The translations under genes and the position numbers were made by a program. A stretch of 12,632 nt of DNA. Origin: Rhodoferax sp. (GTDB lineage Bacteria > Pseudomonadota > Gammaproteobacteria > Burkholderiales > Burkholderiaceae_C). Location of the stretch: contig JALNWC010000036.1 in assembly GCA_023231075.1 (NCBI GenBank), positions 1 through 12,632 on the forward strand, in the 5' to 3' direction. Each line of letters begins with the position of its first letter. The stretch's first letter is position 1. The notes under the pieces were generated by a model. That model was not told the origin of the DNA. It saw only the letters and a list, made by a program, of their open reading frames with translations, and did no database searches. This document shows, in pieces, positions 1-6,485 of this stretch.

Positions 1-275
1 GCTTCAAAGGGTTCCTGGCCGCTGGCATAACCCACGATGGCCTGGCCGCCGTTGCGCCCGGAGGCCCCGGCACACACCCGGTCAGCCTCCAGCACCACCA
101 CCTGGTAGCCGCGCTGCGCCAGCCCGATGGCCGCCGACAAACCGGCAAAACCGGCACCGACCACCAGCACGTCGGCGCGGATGTGGCCTTGCAAAGGCGG
201 CGCCACGGCGTCGCGCTGCACGCTGGCTTCGTAGTAGCTGCGCCGGTTCAGTTGGGTATCGGAGTCGAGCAGCAT
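1..275 (-). CDS. PuuB-like FAD-dependent amine oxidoreductase, N-terminal part (runs off left edge)
   Basis: This is the first 91 codons of a flavin oxidoreductase of the DAO/glycine-oxidase family; the rest lies beyond the left edge. The visible part has a short SYYEAS-type N-terminus, a Rossmann FAD-binding strand with VVGAGFAGLS (about residues 38-47), a following VVVLEAD strand whose Glu would bind the FAD ribose, and GASGRNGGQ, a hallmark of this family. It resembles E. coli gamma-glutamylputrescine oxidase PuuB as I remember that sequence. The family oxidises a secondary amine to an aldehyde or imine with release of H2O2. The start is 12 bases after the agmatinase stop on the same strand, so the two are probably co-transcribed and the substrate is plausibly a putrescine derivative. 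The exact substrate cannot be fixed from the N-terminus. Other amine or sarcosine-type oxidases of the family remain possible. Confidence 0.85.
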   Translation of the reverse strand, partial: MLLDSDTQLNRRSYYEASVQRDAVAPPLQGHIRADVLVVGAGFAGLSAAIGLAQRGYQVVVLEADRVCAGASGRNGGQAIVGYASGQEPFE

Positions 276-287
276 GCCGTGCGACCT

Positions 288-1205
288 TCAGGCAAGTTTG
301 GCAATCTGGCCGCACAGGTAGGTCCAGACGAAGGTGGCGGCCGCGGTGCTGGTGAGTTCGGCAGGGTCATAGGCGGGCGCCACCTCGACGCAGTCCATGC
401 CCACCAGGTTCAACGGCGCCAGTTCTTCGAGCAGCGTCAGCACCTGCGAACTGCTCAGGCCGCCGGGCTCGGGTGTGCCGGTGCCGGGGGCAAAGGCGGG
501 GTCGAGGCAGTCGATGTCAAGCGTCAGGTAACACGGGCGCTCGCCCAGGCGCGCCAGGATTTGTGCCACCACCGCTTGCAAGGCCGCGCCGTCGAGCCCG
601 CGCAGCTGGCGGCCGGTAAAGATCAGCCCGCCCTGGTCTTGCACATACTCGCGCGCCGCCCGCGCGCCGCTGGAGCGCAGGCCGATTTGCACGCAGTGCT
701 GCGGGCTCACCAAGCCTTCTTGCAGCGCTTCATAAGTCCAGGTGCCGTGGCCCGAGGGTTCGCCAAAGTGATCGGTCCAGGTGTCGCAATGGGCATCAAA
801 GTGCACCAGCGCCAGCGCGCCATGTTGTTGATGGGCGGCGCGCAACAGGGGCAAGGTGATGGAATGGTCGCCCCCCAGAAAAACGCAGTGGTGGCGCGCC
901 ATCAGCGCGGCGGCCTGGGCCAGGATCAGCGCGCGCACCTCGGCCAGCGGCGAGGCGTTGGGCAGGCGCAGGTCGTGGCCGTCGCCCAGGTGCCCCAGCG
1001 GGGTGACCTCGAAATGCGGGTGCAGGCCGTCGCACAGCATCAGGCTGGCGCTGCGAATGGCCTGCGGGCCAAAGCGCGCACCGGGCCGGTTGGTCACCGC
1101 GCCGTCAAAGGGCACACCGACCACGGCAAAGGGCTGCTGCGCCAGTTCGGGCGCCGCCAGAAAACGGTTGCTGTTGTTGGCGTAGGCAAATTCACCGATT
1201 GACAT
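288..1205 (-). CDS. speB: Agmatinase (ureohydrolase family)
   Basis: The 305-residue protein has the usual length for agmatinases, which hydrolyse agmatine to putrescine and urea with a binuclear Mn centre. Metal ligands are all visible: GGDH (His114), the DAHCD motif (Asp137, His139, Asp141) and the LDIDCLDP motif (Asp230, Asp232), followed by the diagnostic GTGTPEPGG loop. The C-terminal GMDCVEVAPAYD segment is also typical. The start at 1205 is chosen over an upstream in-frame codon at 1253 because AAGGA lies 7 bases before it and the protein then begins near the family's usual N-terminus. A PuuB-like oxidase gene follows after 12 bases, which supports a role in agmatine-to-putrescine catabolism. 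Guanidinobutyrase and other guanidino ureohydrolases share the same motifs and cannot be excluded. The enzyme is expected to be cytoplasmic; no signal peptide is seen. Confidence 0.9.
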   Translation of the reverse strand: MSIGEFAYANNSNRFLAAPELAQQPFAVVGVPFDGAVTNRPGARFGPQAIRSASLMLCDGLHPHFEVTPLGHLGDGHDLRLPNASPLAEVRALILAQAAALMARHHCVFLGGDHSITLPLLRAAHQQHGALALVHFDAHCDTWTDHFGEPSGHGTWTYEALQEGLVSPQHCVQIGLRSSGARAAREYVQDQGGLIFTGRQLRGLDGAALQAVVAQILARLGERPCYLTLDIDCLDPAFAPGTGTPEPGGLSSSQVLTLLEELAPLNLVGMDCVEVAPAYDPAELTSTAAATFVWTYLCGQIAKLA

Positions 1206-1212
1206 GAACACA

Positions 1213-1217
1213 TCCTT
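1213..1217 (-). promoter_or_regulatory. Ribosome binding site of speB
   Basis: AAGGA on the minus strand sits 7 bases upstream of the ATG at 1205. It decides the start, because the longer reading frame from 1253 has no comparable site and would add 16 residues unlike agmatinases. Confidence 0.7.
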
Positions 1218-1240
1218 GAAAACTGCGCTGGCGGGCCGGG

Positions 1241-1269
1241 TTGGCCGACGCACAGCGGCAATGTAAATT
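1241..1269 (+). promoter_or_regulatory. Candidate promoter for the EamA exporter gene
   Basis: TTGGCC (1241-1246) and TAAATT (1264-1269) are separated by 17 bases, each matching the sigma-70 consensus at four of six positions. It would give a leader of roughly 120 bases. The match is modest and was picked by eye; the site lies in the divergent spacer shared with speB. Confidence 0.28.
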
Positions 1270-1394
1270 ATCCGGAGTCGGGGCCATTCCAGGGTGCCAA
1301 TTCACCTACCATCGGTCAATCCACTGATTCGCAAGGCCCAAGCGCCAGCCCCCGCGGGCATGATGCAGGCATTTTTCTCCGCTCCATTTCCAAC

Positions 1395-2333
1395 GTGACA
1401 CCTTCCATTCAAGATTCAACCCGCCCCGCGCCGCGCTGGCTGGCCTATTTGTTGCTGGCCACCAGCATGTCGCTGGTCGGCAGCTATGTGGCCCTGAGCA
1501 AGCCGCTGGTGCTCGCCCTGCCGGTTTTTTTGCTGGCCTGGCTGCGCTTTGGCATTGGCGTGCTGGCCATGCCGCACTGGCTGGTCAAGCCGGCCAGTGA
1601 GCCGCCCATGAGCCGCCACACCAAGGGTCTGCTCTTTCTGGAATCGTTCCTCGGCAATTTCCTGTTCACCATTTGCATGCTGTTCGGCGTCAGCCTGACC
1701 ACGGCGGTGTCGGCCGGCATCATCATGGCCACCCTGCCGACCGTCGTGGCCTTGCTGAGCTGGCTGGTTTTGCGTGAACGCATTGGCTTGCGCGTGTGGG
1801 CAGCCATTGCCCTGGCGGTCGTCGGCATCGGCTTGTTTTCCATCGCCAAACCAGAGCTGTCCGCGCCTGCAGGACACACGGCCCTGTGGGGCAAGCTGCT
1901 GGTCTTTGCCGCCGTGCTGTGCGAAGCCGCCTACGCGGTCATTGGCAAGAAACTGACGGGCACGCTGTCACCCAAACGCATCACCGCCTTGATCAACCTG
2001 TGGGGCTTTGCCCTGATGACGCCCTTTGGCGTGTATGCCGCCTGGGGCTTCGACTTCCCGGGCGTGCCGGCCCCGATGTGGCTGTTGCTGGTGTTTTACG
2101 CGCTGGCCGCCAGCGTCTGGACCGTGTGGCTATGGATGACCGGGCTCAAGACCATTGCGGCTGCGCGGGCCGGCGTGTTCACCGTGATGCTGCCCATTTC
2201 AGCGGCCTTGGTGGGTGTGCTCTTTTTGGGGGAAAGACTCAGTGGCGTGCAATGGTTCGCATTTGCCCTGTGCCTGGCCGGCGTGCTGCTGGCGACCCTG
2301 CCGGGGCGCGTTACAGCAGACGCGTTGCGCTGA
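1395..2333 (+). CDS. EamA/DMT-superfamily membrane exporter
   Basis: The 312-residue protein is very hydrophobic, with ten likely transmembrane helices at about residues 18-35, 39-58, 79-101, 103-126, 133-150, 163-184, 198-217, 226-248, 254-279 and 285-304. It is arranged as two five-helix EamA halves, the standard fold of drug/metabolite transporters (RhaT/YdcZ/RarD-type). Such proteins sit in the inner membrane and usually export metabolites, amino acids or drugs; the substrate cannot be read from sequence. The start is a GTG at 1395 without a clear Shine-Dalgarno site. The next in-frame ATG, at residue 26, would cut into the first helix, so GTG is preferred but not certain. It is divergent from speB and convergent with the RraA gene, whose last 23 bases it overlaps. 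Proximity to polyamine genes may be incidental. Confidence 0.87.
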   Translation: MTPSIQDSTRPAPRWLAYLLLATSMSLVGSYVALSKPLVLALPVFLLAWLRFGIGVLAMPHWLVKPASEPPMSRHTKGLLFLESFLGNFLFTICMLFGVSLTTAVSAGIIMATLPTVVALLSWLVLRERIGLRVWAAIALAVVGIGLFSIAKPELSAPAGHTALWGKLLVFAAVLCEAAYAVIGKKLTGTLSPKRITALINLWGFALMTPFGVYAAWGFDFPGVPAPMWLLLVFYALAASVWTVWLWMTGLKTIAAARAGVFTVMLPISAALVGVLFLGERLSGVQWFAFALCLAGVLLATLPGRVTADALR

Positions 2334-2832
2334 CCACGATGCCGTCGGCGTCGGCATACAGCCAGTCGCCCGGGTGCACCCAGACGCCCTGAATCTGCAC
2401 CGCCAGGTCTTGCAAACCCTGGTTCTTTCTTTCAGTGGGCAGGGGCATGCCGGCCAGCGCGCGAATCCCCACGTCATGCGCCGCCAGTTCCGCGACGTCA
2501 CGCACACAGCCGTCGATCACCACCCCGGCCCAGCCGTTTCTGGCCGCGGCCGCACCCAGGTTGCCGCCCAGCAAGGCGCGGCGCAGTGAGCCCGCGCCGT
2601 CCACCACCAGCACCTTGCCAATACGCCCGGCAGCGGTCTCCTGAAAACCGGCAGACTCCACCGCGGCCTTGACCAGCGTGTTGTCTTCGAAGCATTTGAC
2701 CGTGACCACCGGGCCGCAAAAAACACGGCGTGCACCGAAGTCCCGGAACACCGGCGGCAACACCCGAAACCGCTCGGGGGCCTCATTTTTATGGGCGTCA
2801 CACAAATCGCAAGTGGCAAAAGAGGGGGTCAT
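2311..2832 (-). CDS. rraA: RraA-family protein (RNase E activity regulator A / HMG aldolase-like)
   Basis: The 173-residue protein matches the RraA fold: TCDLCDAH near the N-terminus, GPVVTVKCFEDN (residues 40-51), GKVLVVDGAGSLRRALLGG (72-90) and GCVRD (108-112). E. coli RraA binds RNase E and inhibits it. Homologues that keep the Arg-Asp pair, here Arg111-Asp112, together with the upstream GGNL loop are often 4-hydroxy-4-methyl-2-oxoglutarate/oxaloacetate aldolases, whereas E. coli RraA as I recall has Arg-Gln there. The protein may therefore be catalytically competent, and the regulator name is by family only. The start at 2832 has AGGA about 9 bases upstream; in-frame codons further upstream (2856, 2970) lack ribosome sites and would add non-homologous residues. 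The gene converges on the EamA gene with a 23-base overlap. Confidence 0.87.
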   Translation of the reverse strand: MTPSFATCDLCDAHKNEAPERFRVLPPVFRDFGARRVFCGPVVTVKCFEDNTLVKAAVESAGFQETAAGRIGKVLVVDGAGSLRRALLGGNLGAAAARNGWAGVVIDGCVRDVAELAAHDVGIRALAGMPLPTERKNQGLQDLAVQIQGVWVHPGDWLYADADGIVVSATRLL

Positions 2833-2867
2833 GAAAATCGTCCTGACTTGGTTCATCGGTCGTGAAA

Positions 2868-2873
2868 ATTGTA
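2868..2873 (-). promoter_or_regulatory. Candidate -10 element for rraA
   Basis: TACAAT on the minus strand matches the -10 consensus at five of six positions and lies 36 bases before the ATG at 2832. The region 17 bases further upstream has no good -35 box. It overlaps the candidate plus-strand promoter of the SWIB gene. Confidence 0.3.
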
Positions 2874-2897
2874 AATCGACAAAATACGCAACATAAA
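2869..2897 (+). promoter_or_regulatory. Candidate promoter for the SWIB/histone-like gene
   Basis: TTGTAA (2869-2874) and CATAAA (2892-2897) are spaced by 17 bases in an AT-rich pocket of an otherwise GC-rich window; each matches consensus at four of six positions. Transcription from here would give a leader of about 120 bases. Identified by eye only. Confidence 0.33.
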
Positions 2898-2940
2898 TGT
2901 CTTTTTCCCCGGTGAATTCGCGTCTTCCCCCTATGAAGTC

Positions 2941-2994
2941 GCTGGTTTCTCCAGTAGGATTCGAGGCCAACCAGCCGATCTCTCTTTTGCTGGT
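2941..2994 (+). promoter_or_regulatory. Leader with mutually exclusive stems upstream of the SWIB gene
   Basis: ACCAGC (2970-2975) is complementary both to GCTGGT at 2941-2946 (extended to the 7-base pair GCTGGTT/AACCAGC, with an inner CTC/GAG pair) and to GCTGGT at 2989-2994. Only one stem can form at a time. The downstream stem ends 16 bases before the Shine-Dalgarno AAAGGA. The complementarity is seen directly; a regulatory role is inference. Confidence 0.35.
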
Positions 2995-3010
2995 ATTTGA
3001 TCAACTACGA

Positions 3011-3016
3011 AAAGGA
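3011..3016 (+). promoter_or_regulatory. Ribosome binding site of the SWIB/histone-like gene
   Basis: AAAGGA lies 7 bases before the ATG at 3024 and fixes that start over an in-frame TTG at 2997. Confidence 0.75.
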
Positions 3017-3023
3017 CCTTCTC

Positions 3024-3464
3024 ATGGCAACCGCAAAGAAAGCACCGGCTAAAAAAGCTGCCCCCGTGACCCAAGCCGCTCCTGCTAAAAAAGCAGCCCC
3101 GGCAAAAGCTGCGGCGCCCGCTAAAAAGGTAGCTGCCAAGGCTGCAGCACCTGCCAAAAAAGCCGCGGCTTCTGCTAAAAAAGCGGCTCCCGCCAAGAAG
3201 GCCCCCGCAGCCAAACGCACCGTCAATGCCGCTTTCATGAAAGCCCTGACACCCAGTGCCGCACTGGCCGCCATCGTGGGCGACAAGCCGCTGCCACGCA
3301 CCGAAGTGGTCAAGCAACTGTGGGTCTACATCAAGGCCAACAAATTGCAGGACGCCATCAACAAACGCCTGATCAACGCCGATGCAAAACTGAAAGAAGT
3401 GTTTGGCAAAGCACAGGTCACCATGTTCGAAATGGCGGGCCTGATTGGCAAGCATTTGAAATAA
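3024..3464 (+). CDS. Histone H1-like tail fused to a SWIB/MDM2 domain
   Basis: The 146-residue protein has two parts. Residues 1-65 are almost only Lys, Ala and Pro in repeated KKAAPAK/AKKAA units, very basic and expected to be disordered, as in bacterial H1-like DNA-binding proteins. Residues about 68-145 form a SWIB domain, recognisable by the MKALTPSAALAAIVGDKPLP start, the TEVVKQLWVYIKANKLQD helix and the terminal VTMFEMAGLIGKHL. SWIB domains occur in eukaryotic SWI/SNF subunits, in Chlamydia and in many proteobacteria, where their role is poorly known. A nucleoid-associated, DNA-binding role is the likely one, with the tail contacting DNA. The gene is monocistronic: a candidate promoter and long leader precede it and a strong terminator follows about 20 bases after the stop. 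Within the tail coding sequence are four runs of six A and one of five. Confidence 0.88.
   Translation: MATAKKAPAKKAAPVTQAAPAKKAAPAKAAAPAKKVAAKAAAPAKKAAASAKKAAPAKKAPAAKRTVNAAFMKALTPSAALAAIVGDKPLPRTEVVKQLWVYIKANKLQDAINKRLINADAKLKEVFGKAQVTMFEMAGLIGKHLK
3051..3220 (+). repeat. Degenerate tandem repeat encoding the Lys/Ala/Pro tail
   Basis: Imperfect units encoding KKAAPAK follow each other, with A6 runs at 3051-3056, 3087-3092, 3156-3161 and 3177-3182 and A5 at 3123-3127. Third-position variation (GCT, GCA, GCC, GCG) shows the repeat is old at the DNA level and is maintained as protein. Confidence 0.7.
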
Positions 3465-3483
3465 TTCCGTCAAACCAGCATTG

Positions 3484-3516
3484 AAAAAAGGCCGACGCAA
3501 GTCGGCCTTTTTGTTT
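3484..3516 (+). terminator. Intrinsic terminator of the SWIB/histone-like gene
   Basis: A perfect 12-base-pair stem (3485-3496 with 3501-3512) closed by a GCAA tetraloop is followed by T-rich sequence. The A-tract on the 5' side means it could also act on minus-strand transcripts. It stands only 42 bases before the dppB start. Confidence 0.9.
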
Positions 3517-3532
3517 GTGGCATCATGCCGCA
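3516..3532 (+). other. Small hairpin between terminator and dppB
   Basis: TGTGGCA and TGCCGCA can pair around a three-base loop (one G-U pair in RNA). It lies 22 bases before the dppB ATG. It could be a protein-binding palindrome or an RNA structure; no function can be assigned. Confidence 0.3.
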
Positions 3533-3554
3533 CAACACCTCTAATCGTTGACCG

Positions 3555-4559
3555 ATGCTGCGTTTTTTACTGACCCGCTTCAGCCTGATCATTCCCACCT
3601 TTATCGGCATGACGCTGGTCGCGTTTTTTCTGATCCGCATGGTGCCGGGCGACCCCATCGAAACACTGGCCGGCGAACGCGGCATCGACCCGGCACGCCA
3701 CGCCGAGTTGCTCAAGGCCTACGGCCTGGACCGTCCGGTGCTGGTGCAGTACGGCATCTACATTGGTCGCGTGCTGCAGGGCGACCTGGGCAAGTCCATC
3801 ATCACCCACGAGCCGGTGCTCAATGAATTTCTGGCGCTGTTCCCGGCCACCATCGAGCTGGCCCTGTGCGCCATTTTGTTTGCGCTGATCATCGGCATCC
3901 CGGCGGGCATGCTGGCCGCGGTGAAGCGCAACACCATTCTGGACCACGGCGTCATGGGCGTGTCGCTGACCGGCTACTCGATGCCGATTTTCTGGTGGGG
4001 CCTGCTGCTGATTTTGCTGTTCTCGGTGCAGCTCGACCTGACCCCGGTGTCCGGTCGCATTTCGGTGATGTATTACATCGAACCGGTCACTGGCTTCCTG
4101 CTGATCGACACCTGGCTGGCCGGCGACATGGACGCCTTCTGGTCGGCGGCCACGCACCTGATCCTGCCCACCATTGTGCTCGGCACCAACCCGCTGGCGG
4201 TGATTGCGCGCATGACCCGCTCCGCCATGCTCGAGGTACTGGGCGAAGACTACATTCGCACGGCGCGCGCCAAGGGTTTGTCGAACTTCCGGGTGGTCAC
4301 CCTGCATGCGCTGCGCAATGCGCTGATCCCGGTGATCACGGTGATTGGCCTGCAGGTCGGCGTGCTGTTTACCGGCGCGATCCTGACCGAGACCATTTTT
4401 TCCTGGCCCGGCGTGGGCAAATGGATGATCGAGGCCATTGGCCGACGCGACTACCCCGTGCTGCAGGGCGGCATGCTGCTGCTGGGCGGCATGGTCATGA
4501 TCGTCAACCTGTTGGTGGACGTGACCTACGGCATCATCAACCCACGCATCCGGCACTAA
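3555..4559 (+). CDS. dppB: Dipeptide ABC transporter permease DppB
   Basis: The 334-residue inner-membrane protein has the DppB/OppB pattern: an N-terminal helix (about residues 9-30) with FxxRMVPGDP after it, a periplasmic part with LAGERGIDPARHAELL, and a C-terminal five-helix MetI-like domain. It carries the EAA coupling loop EVLGEDYIRTARAKG, which docks on the ATPase subunit. GYSMPIFWWG and LTPVSGR are shared with E. coli DppB as I remember it, and the ending NPRIRH is the same. It would form the translocation channel with DppC. The ATG at 3555 has no clear Shine-Dalgarno site, but the N-terminus aligns with the family. It is the first gene of dppBCDFA; the spacer to the upstream terminator is only about 40 bases and I see no good promoter in it. 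Confidence 0.95.
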   Translation: MLRFLLTRFSLIIPTFIGMTLVAFFLIRMVPGDPIETLAGERGIDPARHAELLKAYGLDRPVLVQYGIYIGRVLQGDLGKSIITHEPVLNEFLALFPATIELALCAILFALIIGIPAGMLAAVKRNTILDHGVMGVSLTGYSMPIFWWGLLLILLFSVQLDLTPVSGRISVMYYIEPVTGFLLIDTWLAGDMDAFWSAATHLILPTIVLGTNPLAVIARMTRSAMLEVLGEDYIRTARAKGLSNFRVVTLHALRNALIPVITVIGLQVGVLFTGAILTETIFSWPGVGKWMIEAIGRRDYPVLQGGMLLLGGMVMIVNLLVDVTYGIINPRIRH

Positions 4560-4568
4560 GGCCCCACC

Positions 4569-5465
4569 ATGAGCACGCTTGCCGACACCCCTGCCCTGAT
4601 CGAACCGCCGCACCGCCTGCGCGAATTCTGGGATTATTTTTCAACCAACAAGGGCGCTGTCGCCGGCCTGGTTATCGTGCTGGGGGTGCTGCTGATGGCG
4701 GCTTTTGCGCCCTGGCTTGCGCCCTACGCCCCCAACGACACCGACCCCAGCGTCTTCCTGACGCCGCCGGCCTGGCAGACCGGCGGCTCCAGTGCGCACT
4801 GGCTGGGCACCGATGCCATTGGCCGCGACATTTTGTCGCGGCTGATTCACGGCGCGCGCCTGTCCCTGGCGATTGGCCTGGCCGTGGTGGCGCTGTCGGT
4901 GGTGCTGGGCACCGTGCTCGGTCTCACAGCGGGTTATTTCCGCGGCATCTTCGAAGTGGCCGTGATGCGCCTGATGGGCATCATTTTGACGCTGCCCAGC
5001 CTGCTGCTGGCGATCGTGATCGTGGCCATTCTGGGCCCCGGACTCATGAACGCCATGCTGGCCGTCGCCGTGGTGGTGTTGCCGCATTACGTGCGCATCA
5101 CACGCGCGGCGGTCATCACCGAGATGAGTCGCGACTACGTCACGGCGGCACGCATGAACGGCGCCGGCCACCTGCGCCTGATGTTCAACGAAGTGCTGCC
5201 CAACTGCACGGCGCCGCTCATCGTGCAGGCGTCATTGGGTATTTCCTCGGCCATTCTGGACGCCGCCGCCTTGGGTTTTCTCGGCCTGGGCGCGCAACCC
5301 CCCTCGCCCGAGTGGGGCACCATGCTCGCCGACGCCCGCGAATTTGTGCTGCGCGCCTGGTGGGTGGTGACCTTTCCCGGCCTGGCCATTTTGATCACCG
5401 TGCTGGCCTTCAACCTGCTGGGTGACGGCCTGCGTGACGCGTTTGACCCCAAGCTCAAACGATAA
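4569..5465 (+). CDS. dppC: Dipeptide ABC transporter permease DppC
   Basis: The 298-residue second permease begins 9 bases after dppB, with a weak AAGG ribosome site. An N-terminal cytoplasmic segment (EFWDYFSTNKGAVAGL) leads into the first helix, then a periplasmic stretch with PPAWQTGGS and HWLGTDAIGRDILSRLIHGAR, typical of OppC/DppC N-terminal domains. Five further helices carry the EAA loop RDYVTAARMNGAG. The ending GDGLRDAFDPKLKR is nearly that of E. coli DppC as I recall. It pairs with DppB to make the membrane pore. Nothing is missing compared with the family. Confidence 0.95.
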   Translation: MSTLADTPALIEPPHRLREFWDYFSTNKGAVAGLVIVLGVLLMAAFAPWLAPYAPNDTDPSVFLTPPAWQTGGSSAHWLGTDAIGRDILSRLIHGARLSLAIGLAVVALSVVLGTVLGLTAGYFRGIFEVAVMRLMGIILTLPSLLLAIVIVAILGPGLMNAMLAVAVVVLPHYVRITRAAVITEMSRDYVTAARMNGAGHLRLMFNEVLPNCTAPLIVQASLGISSAILDAAALGFLGLGAQPPSPEWGTMLADAREFVLRAWWVVTFPGLAILITVLAFNLLGDGLRDAFDPKLKR

Positions 5466-5477
5466 GAAATACCATGT

Positions 5478-6485
5478 ATGGCACTGCTTGAAATAGAAAA
5501 TCTCTCGGTCAAATTTCCGACCAAGACCGCGGTGATGCACGCCGTCGATGGCGTCTCCCTGTCGCTTGACGCCGGCGACGTGCTGGGTATCGTGGGCGAA
5601 TCCGGTTCCGGCAAAAGCGTCACCATGATGGCGCTGATGGGCCTGGTGTCTTTTCCCGGCGTGGTCACGGCCGACAAACTGCGTTTTGACGGCCACGACC
5701 TGCTCCAGCTCTCGGGCAGCGCGCGCGCCAAGCTCACCGGCAAGGACGTGGCCATGATCTTCCAGGACCCGACCACCAGCCTGAACCCCTGCTTTACCGT
5801 GGGTTTTCAACTCGCTGAAACACTCAAGCTGCACCTGGGCCTGAACGGCAAGGCGGCGCGCAAGCGCTCCATTGAACTGCTGGAGCAGGTCGGTATTCCG
5901 GCGCCCGAGAGCCGCCTGAACGTGTTCCCGCACCAGATGTCGGGCGGCATGAACCAGCGCGTGATGATTGCCATGGCGATCTCGTGCAACCCCAAGCTGC
6001 TGATTGCCGACGAGCCCACCACGGCGCTCGACGTGACCATCCAGGCGCAAATTCTGGACCTGCTGCGCACCCTGCAAAAAGACCGCAACATGGCGCTGGT
6101 GCTGATCACCCACAACATGGGCGTGGTGTCCGAGATGGCGCAGCGCGTGGCCGTGATGTACGCCGGCCAGATCATGGAAACGCGCAGCGCGCACGATATT
6201 TTCGGGTCGCCGCAGCACCCCTACACCGAGGCGCTGCTGGCGGCCATGCCCGAACGCAGTGACGGCGCCAGCCGCCTGGCGACCATCCCCGGCATGGTGC
6301 CCGGTCTGTATGACCGACCCAATGGCTGCCTGTTTGCACCGCGCTGCCTCTACGCCAACAACCGTTGCCGCGCCGACCGCCCCGAATTGCGCGAATGGCA
6401 AAGCGGCTGGGTGCGCTGCCACTATCCCTTGGAACCCCTGCCTGATGCCTCTTTGTCGGCGCCGCTGCAAGGGGAAACCCTATGA
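5478..6485 (+). CDS. dppD: Dipeptide ABC transporter ATPase DppD
   Basis: The 335-residue ATPase has Walker A GESGSGKS (residues 40-47), a Q-loop in MIFQDPTTSLNP, the ABC signature MSGGMNQR (154-161), Walker B with Asp178-Glu179 and the H-loop His212. The C-terminal oligopeptide-transporter extension has PNGCLFAPRC and further cysteines (Cys284, Cys290, Cys297, Cys314). This four-Cys pattern is conserved in the family and has been linked to an iron-sulfur cluster in a mycobacterial Dpp transporter. The start at 5478 gives the family N-terminus MALLEIENLSVKF. A second ATG four bases earlier (5474) is out of frame and stops after five codons. The 3' end overlaps the dppF start as ATGA, suggesting translational coupling. 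It powers import as a heterodimer with DppF. Confidence 0.95.
   Translation: MALLEIENLSVKFPTKTAVMHAVDGVSLSLDAGDVLGIVGESGSGKSVTMMALMGLVSFPGVVTADKLRFDGHDLLQLSGSARAKLTGKDVAMIFQDPTTSLNPCFTVGFQLAETLKLHLGLNGKAARKRSIELLEQVGIPAPESRLNVFPHQMSGGMNQRVMIAMAISCNPKLLIADEPTTALDVTIQAQILDLLRTLQKDRNMALVLITHNMGVVSEMAQRVAVMYAGQIMETRSAHDIFGSPQHPYTEALLAAMPERSDGASRLATIPGMVPGLYDRPNGCLFAPRCLYANNRCRADRPELREWQSGWVRCHYPLEPLPDASLSAPLQGETL

Noticed and set aside
183..1202. 339-codon plus-strand frame opposite speB
   Set aside because: Shadow of the agmatinase gene; composition typical of GC-rich antisense frames and no domain seen.
1267..1272. GATAAT on the minus strand as a -10 box for speB
   Set aside because: Good -10 match, but no -35 at a workable distance; the nearest TTGGCA is 22 bases away.
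3051..3220. Tandem repeats considered as a CRISPR or satellite array
   Set aside because: The units are short, imperfect and in frame, and encode the H1-like tail; there are no spacers.
2931..3533. Minus-strand frame opposite the SWIB gene with Gly/Ser/Phe/Cys-rich repeats
   Set aside because: The repeats are the complement of the Lys/Ala/Pro tail repeats, and the frame runs across the terminator.
3866..5425. 519-codon plus-strand frame spanning dppB and dppC
   Set aside because: It is a shifted frame across two clear permease genes, with a Arg/His/Gly/Ala-rich low-complexity peptide and no ribosome site.
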